The notes: a model not told the origin generated them from the letters alone. 64,000 nt of DNA from Verrucomicrobiales bacterium (GCA_029213005.1 JARGPI010000003.1:124001-188000), one strand, 5' to 3'. Shown: positions 17,774 to 29,100, numbered from the stretch's first letter. Numbers and translations are program-made.

Positions 17774-19627
17774 ATGACCGTGAAATTTGCCTGTCTTACT
17801 CTGTCGCTATCTGTTTGGTTAGCTTCGATTTCCTCAGCTCAGGATGGTGAACCCACTGCCATCCGGGTGACCCACGGGCCCACTCTGGGCCGCCCCACAC
17901 CGACCTCAATGTCGATTTGGGCGAGGACGGTTCGGCCCGGAAAGGTGGAAATATTCTACGGAAACTCCGAGGACAATCTGTCAGAAGTTGCTCCCGCGTT
18001 GATCACCCGTCAGGACCACGATAACACCGGGATTGTCACCATCGACGGGCTGGAGCCGGATACAAAATATTACTACCGGATCGCTGACCATCAACTGAGT
18101 GGCAGTTTCCGGACTCTGCCATCGACCGATACCTACCGGAATGCGGAGACAAATCCCGAGGGATTATTCAACTTCCGCTTTGAGTTCGCCTGTGGAAACA
18201 ACCAGAGAGGTTCCGGTGACAGCGCCGGGCCGATTCTGCCGGTTTACGATACCCTGAATAAAAAGGTTCGGGACTCGATTCACTTCGGGATTCTAAACGG
18301 TGACTGGCTTTATGAAGATCGCCGCGAATACACGGCAAAAGAATGGGGATATCAAGTGGGTCTGGATCCGGAAAATTTCCCAAACATCGTAAAAAAGGCA
18401 CCAACCATTGCGGGTGTCTGGGAGAACTATAAAGTGTATATGGAGCGGGGACGGAATCTCAGTGAATGGCATCGCCATATCCCTACTTTCTATACTGCGG
18501 ATGATCATGAGTTGTTGAACGATATCTATGGAACCGGCGAAACCGGGTATGTGAATCGCCGCGCGGTATTCCGGGATATTGGGACCCAGGCCTGGTTCGA
18601 CTATCTGGCATGGGCGAATCCGGTGGAACACAAAGCTTCCGCCTGGTTCGGGAAAGGGACCTTTAAAAAAGGGAGCGCAATTATCGAAGACCCCGATGCT
18701 GACTTTACGAAGTTAAATCTCGAGGAACTCGCAAATCTCCATGTTCACTGGGGAACGGAGACGGCCGGGGTTAAGGATGCGTCTTTAGATAGTGAAGCGG
18801 GAGACCCTAATTCTGCGGTTTACGATATCGTTGAAGTGGTCAGCCCGACGAAAATTCGGGTGACTCCGGAAGCGAAAGCCGATGGCGAGGCCGCTTACTC
18901 CATCGGTCGTCGCTGCTACGGTAAATTTACGATGTCGAACTGCGACTTTTTCATCCTCGATACCCGATCTCACCGCGATCTTCACGATTTGGATAATCCG
19001 GGGAAAGTGGGTGCTTCGATGCTGGGTAAGCAGCAGGTGAAGTGGCTCAAGGATGGTATTACCAATAGCAAAGCGGACTTTATTTTTGTCGTTTCCTCGG
19101 TCAACTTTATGGTTCCGCACGTCGGTAGTGGCGGTGGTGATGATAAGCAACTGTCAGTGAAGAAAGATGACGCGTGGACAGTGTTTCTCGATGAGCGCGA
19201 AGATCTGATCAACTTCTGGGATAAACTTGATAAACAGGTATTTGTCCTGACGGGAGATCTACACAATTCCTACTCGATAAAAGTGACCGATAACGTGCAT
19301 GAATTTGCCAGTGGGCCTCACAACTCGATCAATCACGCCCCGATGAAAGACGAGGGCGGGCGCCCGATAAACGGAAAATTTAAGTATGGTCCCCGGGAGT
19401 GTGATATCCGCTGGTCCACCTATGCGATGGAAGATATTCCCCGGGAAAACCGGACCTTTCCCCACTACTGCGTGGTTCAGGTAAACAATGTATTTAACAA
19501 CCCGATCGAGCGTGATGGGAACCGCTGGTATACCTATCCCCATCCGCAGGTGATCTTTCAGTTCTTCGATGCCTACACGGGAGATCTACGATATTCGGAG
19601 ACGATTGTGAAGGGGCTCGAAGAGTAG
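17774..19627 (+). CDS. PhoD-family alkaline phosphatase/phosphodiesterase, exported
   Basis: About 617 residues. The signal peptide (residues 3-21, ending ISSAQ) fixes ATG 17774; the longer frame from 17528 overlaps the divergent sulfatase gene. A fibronectin-like PhoD N-terminal domain (IRVTHGPTLGRPTPTSMSIW) precedes the metallophosphatase domain: FACGNNQ, GDWLYEDRREY, TADDHELLNDIYG, FFILDTRSHRD and LTGDLHNSYS are the metal-binding blocks. It hydrolyses phosphomonoesters and diesters outside the cell or in the periplasm. Sequence inserts near residues 300-380 make it longer than Bacillus PhoD. No Pho box was recognised upstream. Confidence 0.87.
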   Translation: MTVKFACLTLSLSVWLASISSAQDGEPTAIRVTHGPTLGRPTPTSMSIWARTVRPGKVEIFYGNSEDNLSEVAPALITRQDHDNTGIVTIDGLEPDTKYYYRIADHQLSGSFRTLPSTDTYRNAETNPEGLFNFRFEFACGNNQRGSGDSAGPILPVYDTLNKKVRDSIHFGILNGDWLYEDRREYTAKEWGYQVGLDPENFPNIVKKAPTIAGVWENYKVYMERGRNLSEWHRHIPTFYTADDHELLNDIYGTGETGYVNRRAVFRDIGTQAWFDYLAWANPVEHKASAWFGKGTFKKGSAIIEDPDADFTKLNLEELANLHVHWGTETAGVKDASLDSEAGDPNSAVYDIVEVVSPTKIRVTPEAKADGEAAYSIGRRCYGKFTMSNCDFFILDTRSHRDLHDLDNPGKVGASMLGKQQVKWLKDGITNSKADFIFVVSSVNFMVPHVGSGGGDDKQLSVKKDDAWTVFLDEREDLINFWDKLDKQVFVLTGDLHNSYSIKVTDNVHEFASGPHNSINHAPMKDEGGRPINGKFKYGPRECDIRWSTYAMEDIPRENRTFPHYCVVQVNNVFNNPIERDGNRWYTYPHPQVIFQFFDAYTGDLRYSETIVKGLEE

Positions 19628-19634
19628 CACCCAA

Positions 19635-21659
19635 CTAGGGATTGGAAGAGATGATTTGCTGGTTGTCGCACCACCGGATCGCATCGGAATCGCCGTGCGC
19701 AGCCGCTTTTTTGAACCAGGTCACGGCATTGCGACGGTTCTCTTTTCTTCCGAATCCGGTTTCGAGACAACGGGCATAGATTAACATACAACGGGCATTG
19801 CCGCGCTGGGCTCCCAGTTGAAACAGGTCCGCCGCAATGGATGGATTGCGGGGGACGCCCTGTCCCTGAGCGTAGCGTGCGCCGAGATTGTAATAAGCCG
19901 GGATATTGCCTTGATCGACGGCTGCCTGAAAGAGTTGGACCGCACGGGCTTCGTCGATTTCGATACCCCAGCCCCGCACGAGGCAGACGCCGAGCAGGTC
20001 AAGTGCACGGTGCTCGTTTTGGGCGACGGCTTTTTCGAGATAGTAAACCGCGCGACTGACATCTTTAGGGGTGCCTTTGCCTTGAAAGAGGCACTCTCCG
20101 GCGAGGAACTGAGCGCGGGCGTCGCCGAGATTGGCGGCTTCGAGAAAAGCAAAAAAGGCATTGCTGCGATCGGCTTCCGTTGCGTCCGGTTTGTTCAGCA
20201 GAGCTTCTCCTGACTCACGAATTACCCAGGCTTCGATCCCGGTTCCGCCGGCTTTGACGAGTTTTTTCTTCTCGATGCGGGACTGGATATCGTGGAATTC
20301 AGTTGAAGTGGTGACTGATACATCGTCGGTGTTTTCCCCGACGACGGGCAGGCTGGAAGCGGTCTGGATCACATCGGGCTTAGATTTTTCCATCTCTGAA
20401 AGTAGCGGCGGTGAGCCCGGTTCTTCGCCTTCCGGAAGGAGGACAGAAGCCATCGATTTCAAGGAAAGGAACGGTGGGATGCTTAAAGGGAGATCAATCT
20501 CATCTATCTTCAGATCCGGGATTTTAATGATCGAGGAGTAGGCAAAGGGAATCTCCATTCTGACCGCTTCCATTTTGGGGGCGCGTGCATAGGCGGGAGG
20601 GGTATCCAAATGATTGGGTAGAGAAATTGACGCTTCTTTGTGAACCGGTTTCTCTACTTGAGGAGCGACGGTTTCGGTGGCTCCCACGGCGTGAGGAAGG
20701 CGAAGGATTTCGTCACCTTCGGTATCACGGGAGGTTGCGAGACTTGCCGCAATGATAGCGGCAACGGTTGCCACGGCAGCGGCGCCGATGAGGACCGGTT
20801 TCCTTCGGAAAGCTGTGGATTTGCGCGGTGCCGGGATTTCTACCAGTTCGGGTTCCAGTTCGATGATCGGCTCAGATTCTGCCTCTTCAGTGATTTCTTC
20901 GGCGAGATCTTTTTCTGAGACCAGTGATCTGAGGATCTGGCGGGGTTGATTTTCCGTTGTCCAAAAGGCGGTATCAGCCGGGTTTGCTTCGAGGTAGGCA
21001 TTGAGCCGGGTTTCCAGGTCAGATAGAGTATTGGGACCGTTTTCAATCTCTCCGCAGAGTTCGATCAATTCAGCAGCGTCGGCACCGGTCAAATCCCGAA
21101 GGAGATTGAGACACATCGCGACGTTTTCCGCTTCGGCCTCCAGTGATTTGCGGGGGGCGATATCGCCGAGAATAATTCGTGGTCCACTGCTGCGGCAGTC
21201 GAGCCAAAGTGACTGCGAAGGAATGGCAAATTCTGTGACCGGAATCAAATCCTGAGATTTGAGTCGACCGGCAAACCGCGAAATCAGCTGAACGGCATTC
21301 GACGGAGGGAGGGGAGATTCGTTTTCGAGAAACTGTCCGATCGGCTCGCCACTGGGCAGAGTGCTGACGTAGTAGAGAACCTCGTCGTCGGTCCCGTGGG
21401 TCAGTATTTCGGGGAACAGAACGCAATCATTCTGCTCCTGAATCGATTTCCAGATCGCTTCGCAGCCTTCTTTGGTCTCCGGATCTTCTGAACCCAGTAA
21501 GCGAATCTGTTGGTAAATGTTTTCCTCCGAATCATATACGAGAAAGCCGTGGAGATCCGGGCTGGCAGGTATTTTGGTGAGATCGCCCGAATCGTTTTGA
21601 ATGAATCGGAATTGCGAGATGTAAAGATCGTCAGCTTGGGTTTCGGTTGCGGTTTCCAT
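19635..21659 (-). CDS. Pseudokinase-like domain, transmembrane helix and Sel1 repeats
   Basis: About 674 residues from ATG 21659; a TTG at 21728 would add 23 residues without clear value. The N-terminal 200 residues resemble the lobes of a protein kinase (YYVSTLPSGEPIGQFLENE at the hinge) but lack the HRD and DFG motifs, so the domain should be inactive. An acidic stretch is followed by a basic-flanked helix KPVLIGAAAVATVAAIIAASLA at about residue 290. A Pro-rich region follows, then four or five Sel1 repeats (ARAQFLAGECLFQGKG, ALDLLGVCLVRGWG, AYYNLGARYAQGQG). It looks like a membrane scaffold, perhaps for the active kinase at 26161. A palindrome array lies 120 bp upstream of the start. Confidence 0.7.
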   Translation of the reverse strand: METATETQADDLYISQFRFIQNDSGDLTKIPASPDLHGFLVYDSEENIYQQIRLLGSEDPETKEGCEAIWKSIQEQNDCVLFPEILTHGTDDEVLYYVSTLPSGEPIGQFLENESPLPPSNAVQLISRFAGRLKSQDLIPVTEFAIPSQSLWLDCRSSGPRIILGDIAPRKSLEAEAENVAMCLNLLRDLTGADAAELIELCGEIENGPNTLSDLETRLNAYLEANPADTAFWTTENQPRQILRSLVSEKDLAEEITEEAESEPIIELEPELVEIPAPRKSTAFRRKPVLIGAAAVATVAAIIAASLATSRDTEGDEILRLPHAVGATETVAPQVEKPVHKEASISLPNHLDTPPAYARAPKMEAVRMEIPFAYSSIIKIPDLKIDEIDLPLSIPPFLSLKSMASVLLPEGEEPGSPPLLSEMEKSKPDVIQTASSLPVVGENTDDVSVTTSTEFHDIQSRIEKKKLVKAGGTGIEAWVIRESGEALLNKPDATEADRSNAFFAFLEAANLGDARAQFLAGECLFQGKGTPKDVSRAVYYLEKAVAQNEHRALDLLGVCLVRGWGIEIDEARAVQLFQAAVDQGNIPAYYNLGARYAQGQGVPRNPSIAADLFQLGAQRGNARCMLIYARCLETGFGRKENRRNAVTWFKKAAAHGDSDAIRWCDNQQIISSNP

Positions 21660-21778
21660 GAGGATCGGTTCGTGTGGAGATATGGTTGTCGTGTTGACTG
21701 AAAATACCATAATTGAAAGAAATATCAAACCGGAGTTTAAATTTTGATATTATTTTATCTCCGGGCACGATTTTTCCG

Positions 21779-21841
21779 GACCGTACAGGGTACAATCTGA
21801 GACCGTACAGGGTACAAATCGGGACTGTGCAGGGTACAATG
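21779..21841. repeat. Palindromic repeat array B, three units with 22-bp period
   Basis: Units begin at 21779, 21801 and 21823: GACCGTACAGGGTACAATC, the same with one extra A near its end, and GACTGTGCAGGGTACAATG. The GTACAGGGTACA core is constant. The array lies between two minus-strand genes, 15 bp beyond the stop of the DUF255 gene and 120 bp before the start of the Sel1 gene. Spacing is identical to arrays A, C and D. Confidence 0.9.
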
Positions 21842-21856
21842 AGCGCCCCGAAGCGG

Positions 21857-24052
21857 CTATTTCGCCCCGAGACTCTTCAAAACCTTATGAAGATCGGTGG
21901 TGGGGAGCTGGCAGGAAAAATCACGACACACGTAGGCGGTGGCTTTTCCTTCGATGCTTCTCTGTTCTCTGGTGTAGGGCGCGAGATCGGCGAGAGGGGT
22001 CGGATTTTGATCGTCACGGAAGAGGATGACTTTGTTCGGCAAGTAGGGCTTGCGGATCGCGGTTGCCATTTCATTGACATCCGGGGAGTCGGATTGACCG
22101 CTGATCACGATTTCGTAGCCGGGTCCTTTCTGGAAGTCGAGGCCGCAAAGGACAATGGGAAACACACTGGCCTGATTCTGGATTTCGCTGGAGAAAGCCC
22201 GGATCTGGCTCTCCGTGGAAAGTGCGTATTCATTATCGCCGGTGATGCGATACAGCCGGGAAAGGTTCATAACTGAGACCGCGTTGCCGCCGGGAATCGC
22301 GCCGCCGTAAAGTTTCTTCGCGCGGACGATCAATTTTTCGGAGTCCGTAGCGGTCATAAAATAACCTACCGACTCTTTGTCCTTAAAAAACTGGTCGGTC
22401 ACTTTCTGAAGTTGTATCGCATGCTGAAGGTAGGTGACATCGAAGGTGCTTTCATATACGTCGAGGAGAGCCCAGATCATGAAAGTATAGTCTTCGAGAT
22501 GGGCGGTCAGTCCGGCTTCGCCCTGACGATATCGCTTCAGGAGCCGGCCTTCATCGGTGAGTAGGTTTGCGAGGACAAAGTCGGCTGCCTTTTTTGCGGC
22601 GTTTATATATTCGGGTTCGCCGAGGGCCTGTCCGGCCCGGGCGAAGGCGGCGATCATGAGGCCGTTCCAATCCGTGAGGATTTTGTCATCCTTCTGAGGG
22701 TGAACCCGGGTTTCCCGATGGGCAAAAAGCTTTTGCCGAAGGGGTTCAATTCGCTTCCGGTCGGCCTCAGAAAGTGCCTCGCGGAGGTGGGGAATGTTGT
22801 CACCGGTTTTCTTTCCGGTAGCTTCTTCATGAAAATTCCCTTCTTCTGTGAGGTTGAAAGTCTTGATATAAAAATCACCATCGACTTTTCCCAGGACCTC
22901 TCGAATTTCGTCTACGCTCCAAACGTAAAACTTTCCTTCGACTCCTTCGCTGTCAGCATCTTCTGCGGAATAAAAGCCGCCCTCGGGGTGAGTCATATCG
23001 CGAAGCACATAGCTGAGGATTTCCCGGGCCGTGGTGGAGTAGAAAGGGTCCCTGGTGACTTGAAAAGCTTCCACGTAGGCCATTGTAGCGAGAGCCTGAT
23101 CGTATAGCATTTTCTCGAAATGCGGGACCAGCCAGACCGGGTCGGTCGAGTAACGATGGATGCCGAATCCGATCTGATCGTAGACTCCGCCTTGCCGCAT
23201 ACTTTTCAGCGTTTTCTCTACCATAGCGAGCGCCTCGGCGTTGCCGCTGCGCTTGTGGTAGCGAAGCAGATACATCAAGTTCGGCGGGACGGGAAATTTC
23301 GGAGCTTTGCTGAAGCCGCCGTTTTCGGAATCGTAACGTTTCTGATATTCGGCAAAGGCTTTCTCAAATATATCGTCCGGAACCGGGCCTCCCTGAGCCG
23401 TCGTCATGACTTCGCCCAACCTTTTACTGATACCGGTTGCGGTTTCCACGACGTTGGCGCGATCCGTTTCCCAGGCTTCGTTGATTCTTTCGACGATAAA
23501 TTTGATCCCGGGACGGCCGGCGGATGATTCTTTGGGGAAATAGGTGCCGGCGAAGAAGGGATCCTTCTCGGGTGTCATAAACACCGTCATGGGCCATCCA
23601 CCTCCACCCGTCATCGCCTGAGTAACGGTCATATAGACCTCGTCAATATCGGGGCGTTCTTCGCGGTCCACTTTGACGGGGATAAAGTGCTCGTTGATCA
23701 GTGCGGCGACCGCTTCGTCTTCAAACGATTCATGCTCCATGACGTGGCACCAGTGGCAAGTCGTGTAACCGATGCTCAGAAAAACCGGCTTATTTTGTTT
23801 TTTTGCCTCGGCAAAAGCTTCTTCGCCCCAGGGGAACCAGTTTACCGGATTGCGGGCGTGCTGCAGCAGGTAGGGGCTCTGGGAAAAGATGAGGCGGTTG
23901 AACTCCTCGCCGCCATCTTTCGGTAATTTGGCGATAATATCCTTCGCCGGTAGGGGTTTACGAACCTTGGCCTCTTCAGCACTCATCCGGCAATCTACCA
24001 TAGGGGTAATTAGAAGAAGAAACGAAAGAATGAGTCTGGTCTGAGATTTCAT
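21857..24052 (-). CDS. DUF255/YyaL-type thioredoxin-fold protein, exported
   Basis: About 731 residues from ATG 24052, directly before a signal peptide (residues 6-22). The N-terminal thioredoxin-like domain carries the family signature [17 protein letters not shown] with the Cys99-x-x-Cys102 pair. The remainder is an (alpha/alpha)6 barrel like that of N-acylglucosamine epimerases and glycosidases ([19 protein letters not shown]). Homologues include human SPATA20 and bacterial YyaL; the reaction is unknown. The full length of the family is present. It precedes the Sel1 gene on the same strand with a repeat array between them. Confidence 0.88.
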   Translation of the reverse strand: MKSQTRLILSFLLLITPMVDCRMSAEEAKVRKPLPAKDIIAKLPKDGGEEFNRLIFSQSPYLLQHARNPVNWFPWGEEAFAEAKKQNKPVFLSIGYTTCHWCHVMEHESFEDEAVAALINEHFIPVKVDREERPDIDEVYMTVTQAMTGGGGWPMTVFMTPEKDPFFAGTYFPKESSAGRPGIKFIVERINEAWETDRANVVETATGISKRLGEVMTTAQGGPVPDDIFEKAFAEYQKRYDSENGGFSKAPKFPVPPNLMYLLRYHKRSGNAEALAMVEKTLKSMRQGGVYDQIGFGIHRYSTDPVWLVPHFEKMLYDQALATMAYVEAFQVTRDPFYSTTAREILSYVLRDMTHPEGGFYSAEDADSEGVEGKFYVWSVDEIREVLGKVDGDFYIKTFNLTEEGNFHEEATGKKTGDNIPHLREALSEADRKRIEPLRQKLFAHRETRVHPQKDDKILTDWNGLMIAAFARAGQALGEPEYINAAKKAADFVLANLLTDEGRLLKRYRQGEAGLTAHLEDYTFMIWALLDVYESTFDVTYLQHAIQLQKVTDQFFKDKESVGYFMTATDSEKLIVRAKKLYGGAIPGGNAVSVMNLSRLYRITGDNEYALSTESQIRAFSSEIQNQASVFPIVLCGLDFQKGPGYEIVISGQSDSPDVNEMATAIRKPYLPNKVILFRDDQNPTPLADLAPYTREQRSIEGKATAYVCRDFSCQLPTTDLHKVLKSLGAK

Positions 24053-24141
24053 GTTCAAAAGGTGGCCGTTCTATTATCCACCGGTTTGGAGAAGTTCCGA
24101 ATTAGAAATAAAAAAGGTTGTCAAAATCCAAACTCTCGCCA

Positions 24142-24173
24142 ACATATCAACGCATCAAGATTTGTTGATATGT
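24142..24173 (+). promoter_or_regulatory. Inverted repeat overlapping the receptor start codon
   Basis: ACATATCAAC (24142-24151) and GTTGATATGT (24164-24173) are a perfect 10-bp inverted repeat around 12 bases. The right arm contains the ATG (24170-24172) of the TonB-dependent receptor. As RNA it would hide the start codon in a hairpin; as DNA it would make a good operator for a dimeric repressor. No known box (Fur, cobalamin riboswitch) is recognised. Confidence 0.6.
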
Positions 24174-26164
24174 ATATTAAACGCAAACTACTAGCCTTTG
24201 TTTTAGGAATTGGTCTGTCCGGGGCATCCGGGTTTACCCAGGAGGCGGAAAGCCTTGAAACCACCGTCGTCGAGACGCCGCCCGCGGCTCCCGCCGTCCC
24301 CGCGCCCACCCCGGTGCAGCGGCCTGCCGCTCCGGCACCACCGTTGGCCACCACTGTGGTTAACCCGCCCGAAGTGGCGACTACGGTAGCGACCAAGGCT
24401 GCCAAAATCGAAGTGGATTCGGTCGATACGATCGCTGTCTCGGAGTTGCGGCAATATCAGCGTTTCAGTGTCAATGACACACTGAGGCAGATGGCGGGAA
24501 CTACCATCGTCCAAAACGGTGGTCCCGGAACGCTGACTGGATTCAATATCCGGGGGATGCAGAGTGATCAGAACGTGGTGTTGCTGAACGGTCGCAGATT
24601 GCCGCCCGGTTTGGCTGGGCAGTATCAACTGGAGTTTCTGGAAGTCTCCACACTCGAATCGGTGCAGGTTTTGAAGGGCGCTGCGGGTTCACTGTACGGA
24701 GCTGATGCGATCGGGGGAGTGATTGATTTGAAATCGACGGATGCTCGTTTTGTCGAGACCAACGGAATCTCAATGTATTCCGAGGCGGGATCGTTTACGA
24801 CATTTCGTAACGGCGGGATTGCCTCTTTTCGTGAGGGAAGAGTCGGTGCTGTGATTGAGGCGGCAACCATTAGCACCAACGGCGATCGACCAAACTCCGA
24901 ATTTGAGAATGGAACGCTTCGGGGAGACATCGCTTTTGATGTCGCCGATGGAATTTGGTTCGATGTACTTGGATTCGTCCAGGCGGGTGAAGTGATGGTT
25001 CCGGGCTCGGATTTCCAGAACCCCAATTTCCCGGCAAAACAGGAAAATCTCAATGATTCCTACCTGATTTCACCCCGGTTGACGATCGAGCGGGATAACT
25101 GGGATGCGTCAGTTTTCTATAGTTACAATCAGAACGATCTGGAAAATATCAATACGCCCCAGTTCTTCGGATTCGGGACCAATGGCTCGCTTCGTCAGAT
25201 CGGTCGAGAGACTGAAGCGCTTTTTAATTACACCGCAATTGATAACGCCACTCTGTCAGTGGGTGGTGGGAACTACGAGTATTACTTTCTGCAAAAGCCG
25301 ATCGGAACCAACTCGTTTGTGGCTAACGAATCTCATCAGTATAGTTACAGCAGCGTGTTTGGTCAGGCTGATGTCGATCTCCCGGCCGGATTTAACGTGA
25401 TTGGTTCGGTCCGGAACGATAATCATGACACTTACGCAGACGCCACGACCTACAGTGTCGGAGTCAGTAAAGATTTCGAGGCCACCGGAACCCGCATTTT
25501 TGCGAAAACGGCCACCGGTTACCGGGCTCCCACGGGGCAGGATTTACTCTTTATCGTGGATCCTTCAGGGATCAGTCCCGCTGACATTAAGCCGGAAGAG
25601 AGCGAGAGTTGGGAAGTTGGGATCCGTCAGGATTTCTTTGACGAAACAGCGAGTCTGACTGTGACCTATTTTGAGAATGAGTTTATCAACTCGATCGAAT
25701 TCGATCCCGTAACTTTCGGCCTTTCCACGGTAGATGGGCAGACCAAAGGTTTCGAAGTCGAAGGTGCGCTTTCGCCTCGTGACGGCATCGATTTCTATGC
25801 CAACTACACCTATCTTGATACCACCGTGATCGGCGGAGCCGGGAATCTATCCGGAAACCCCGGAGATCGCCTTGCCCGCAGGCCTCGTCACACTTTTAAC
25901 TCAGGGGTGGTCTTCGGCGGTGATCACTGGGATCTCGGAACGGAGATTCACAGTTCTTTTGATCGATACGATCGGGCGACGGCTCCCAGTTTTGTAGACG
26001 ACTATATCTCTACCAGAGTTTTCGGTAGTTTTGATCTGACTGACAAACTGGAATTGTATGGACGGGTCGAAAACCTGTTCGACGAAGAGTATCTCTACAC
26101 CCGGGGTTATAAAGCACCCGGTTTCGGAGCGTTCGGAGGTGTTAGAATCACCTTTGGAGACTAG
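24170..26164 (+). CDS. TonB-dependent outer-membrane receptor
   Basis: About 664 residues. ATG 24170 gives a signal peptide (residues 3-22) and lies in an inverted repeat. A TonB-box-like ETTVVET follows, then an unusual Pro/Ala-rich stretch of about 40 residues, then the plug domain (VNDTLRQMAG, FNIRGMQSDQNVVLLNGRRL, LKGAAGSLYGADAIGGVIDL) and a 22-strand-type barrel. The end is LFDEEYLYTRGYKAPGFGAFGGVRITFGD, typical of vitamin or siderophore receptors. The substrate is undetermined. The TonB-ExbBD system at the window start could energise it. Its stop overlaps that of the convergent kinase gene by three bases. Confidence 0.9.
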   Translation: MYIKRKLLAFVLGIGLSGASGFTQEAESLETTVVETPPAAPAVPAPTPVQRPAAPAPPLATTVVNPPEVATTVATKAAKIEVDSVDTIAVSELRQYQRFSVNDTLRQMAGTTIVQNGGPGTLTGFNIRGMQSDQNVVLLNGRRLPPGLAGQYQLEFLEVSTLESVQVLKGAAGSLYGADAIGGVIDLKSTDARFVETNGISMYSEAGSFTTFRNGGIASFREGRVGAVIEAATISTNGDRPNSEFENGTLRGDIAFDVADGIWFDVLGFVQAGEVMVPGSDFQNPNFPAKQENLNDSYLISPRLTIERDNWDASVFYSYNQNDLENINTPQFFGFGTNGSLRQIGRETEALFNYTAIDNATLSVGGGNYEYYFLQKPIGTNSFVANESHQYSYSSVFGQADVDLPAGFNVIGSVRNDNHDTYADATTYSVGVSKDFEATGTRIFAKTATGYRAPTGQDLLFIVDPSGISPADIKPEESESWEVGIRQDFFDETASLTVTYFENEFINSIEFDPVTFGLSTVDGQTKGFEVEGALSPRDGIDFYANYTYLDTTVIGGAGNLSGNPGDRLARRPRHTFNSGVVFGGDHWDLGTEIHSSFDRYDRATAPSFVDDYISTRVFGSFDLTDKLELYGRVENLFDEEYLYTRGYKAPGFGAFGGVRITFGD

Positions 26165-29100
26165 TTCCAAATCTGGTCGGAATCGATCTTCATCGATCGG
26201 AGTACGGCCGACGCTTTGACTTGCATATCGTCACTTCCTCTGAGGAGGTGGCGAAGCACAAGTTTCGCTTCTGTTCTTCCAATTCCGCCGCTTTGGTAAA
26301 CCTCACCGGCAAGCTGAGCGGCTTTCTCTACATTTTTCTCCGGCGGTTTCACAGGATTGGCTCCGGCGAGGATAGAGGCCAACCGGGCTTTGGCATCCTG
26401 ATTCCCTAGTGTCGCAGCCGTTGAGAGATCGTTGAAGGCATCGGGTGCAATCAACGTTGTGATATCAGATCGTCCGGCATAGGGCGTGTGACGGGATTTC
26501 AACCCGGTGGCTTCCTCCCAGGTAATGAAGCGCTTCCAGAAGATGGTACTCCTCTGGCCGGGGAGGCGATCGGCATTTCCGGAGTTTTCGACTTCTTCGA
26601 GAAGTTTGGCGAATCGAGCCATCTTCTCCTCGTAAGCCTGCACGTCCAGCTTGCCGTCGCGCTCGATTTTCTGAGCCACGATTTCTTTGAGACCTATGTC
26701 GATCCGTTTCGCTGCGGCGACCGCTTCGATGGCGGCCTGTTTTGCGGTTTCAGCGGCTTTGCGACTGGCCTCGATCTGGCGGGAGCGATCCCGATAAACC
26801 ACCGCTTCGTTGATTCTTGACTCGATTGCCTGAGTGAGGAGAGCTTTGGCTTCATTTGAATCCCGCTCGGAGAGAGGGAGGGTTTCAAAATGCATCCACG
26901 CATACCGGGCTTTTTCCTTCTCAGAAAGTTGAGGGTGAGTGGAGAGAATTTTTGCCGCGTCAGCATATTCCGGAAGCTCGGTTTCCCGGTAGTATTCCCA
27001 GCGCAGCTTTTGTTTAGCGATTCCTTCGGGATGGTTGTCCGCGAGCCACTTCAGAGCTTCCGGAACGTGGTATCTCTCCCACAATTCGCGGGCTACTTTA
27101 ATTCGCTCAGGTAGTAACCTGGCTTCGCTATTGAGATAGATATCTTTACCTGCGGCGATCGCATCCTGCTGGAAAGTGGTATTTGCCCGGAGGAAATCGT
27201 AGAGCTTCGTTTTCTCTTCAAAGCCTCCCGCTTTCGCCATTTTCTCATAGGCTGAGCGCAATTTTTCTCTTGGGACATTAGGGAGGGAGGTTCCGCGGGA
27301 CCAGAAGTGAATCTTCTCTCGGGGCTTGTCGGTTTCCTCGGCGAGTTCCATCAGTCGAGCAAAGGCCTCTTCCGGTTCCGTTCCGGAAAGACTCGCGATG
27401 GTGCGCCTCTGGTATTGCTCCCGCAGCGCTTCGGAGTCTGTATTTTCGTAGATAAACGTCCATTGCGGAATACCGAGCGGGCTCATCTTGTCAGCTTCGG
27501 CGAGGTATCGACTTTGGAGCGCCGGAAAATCCTGACCGATCACTCCGACCAGTTCGAGGTAAGTCATCCGGGCCCGTTCGCGTTCGCCTTTAAGCTCAAA
27601 ACCCCTCGCCGCGTTAGCGAGGAACTGGATGCGCTGCTCACGGGTGGCGCTCGTATCGTGAGCGGCTTGCCAGTTTTGCATTGTGTCGTCGGGCGGTATG
27701 TTGTCTAAATCAAGCGGGAGGGATGGTGAGTCGTCGGGCCCTGATCTGTCTGCGCTTTGCGGTGAACTCGCGATGGCCGGAATCTCCGGTGGCGAGCTGT
27801 TGCTTGTCCCTGAATTTTTGAAAAGAATCAGAGAGATGGAAACGGGCAGGGCCATAAAGAGGATTAAGCCTCCCAGACTGAGAAAGTCCGACAATCCCGG
27901 GGCAAATATCGATTTTTTTGTCTCCTCAACCGGTGCCGCGGTCTCTTCCAGCGGGCTTGAGGTGGTGTAGACCATCTCCTTGGTCCGGGACGTTTTTCTC
28001 TCATACCGGAGGATTCGACCGAGAAACTCGGTGGCTGATTCGATCTCTCCTTCGCCTGCTATGTGAGATCTCAGCAATTCGTTGGAAGCTTTGCTGAGGT
28101 TACCGGTCGGCACGTAGGCGCCGGGAGCCCAGCTTGCAGCTGTTGCTGCATCCCGACCGGCAAAAAGACGGAAAACGAGACGGCAGAAATTTCGGAAGAG
28201 AAACAAATCACCGGACTGATCGATTTTGTCTTTTGTGACATAGTTCAGACCGGTTGTGGTGAGCAATTCCGTTTTGGAACCGGAAGACATTTCGAGGGTG
28301 CTCCCTTTCAAGTCGATAAGCGTCGTTTCCTCCAGAGAATTGGTTTCGGTCAGGGTGATCGTTGGAAAGATCTCCGTGTTGGTCAGCAATGACTCAAATT
28401 CGGAGATGTTGGTGCTGTCGATCGAGGAGAGAAGGCTGACATCGGACCCTGATCTGACCGAGTCGAATTTCGGAGGGGTGGATATTCCGCTGAACATCGG
28501 TTTCCACTCCGGCCAGCTCGACATCGATTCGTCGCACCACTGTCCCTGTACAAAATAAAAGTCGTCTTCGAATTTCGGCACCACAAATACAGATTCTGCA
28601 CTGACCGTGCCGCGGTTGAATCCAGCCATCGCCATGGCTTCGATAGTTTCGGCAATCGGGGTGAGAACCTGAATGACTTCGTCAAAATCGCCGTGTAGAT
28701 CCTCTTTGAAATAGGACGATAGCGGAAAGCCTTTGATGACGGGTTCTGCAACGCACCACTGGCTCTCGGTTCTTCGCACCGATTTGATTGGCACCAGCGA
28801 GGAATTTTCATCCTGTCTTTGGGAGAACCGCCTCAAGGCGTAGAGATATCGGCCGAGACTTCGCTCCGCTGCGTCCATCGGATCCTGCTCTCCGTTCCAG
28901 AGAGTCAGCATAAACTCCTCCCCGGTATCACTTTCGATGGCGCGAAGGGTCGTCGCGCCTTTCCTCAGCTCGGAGATATCGCGATTGATATCATAAAAGT
29001 CTTCGACCTGCCCTTTGCCCCAGGCTTCGGACACGGTTGAGTCCTGAAGAGGATCGACGGCTTCATCCAGGGGCTCAATATTTCTGGAAGTTTGATTCAG

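Noticed and set aside
28540..28552. A fifth, single palindrome copy (GTCCCTGTACA)
   Set aside because: Only half of the unit matches, no second unit at 22 bp, and it lies inside conserved kinase coding sequence; most likely chance.
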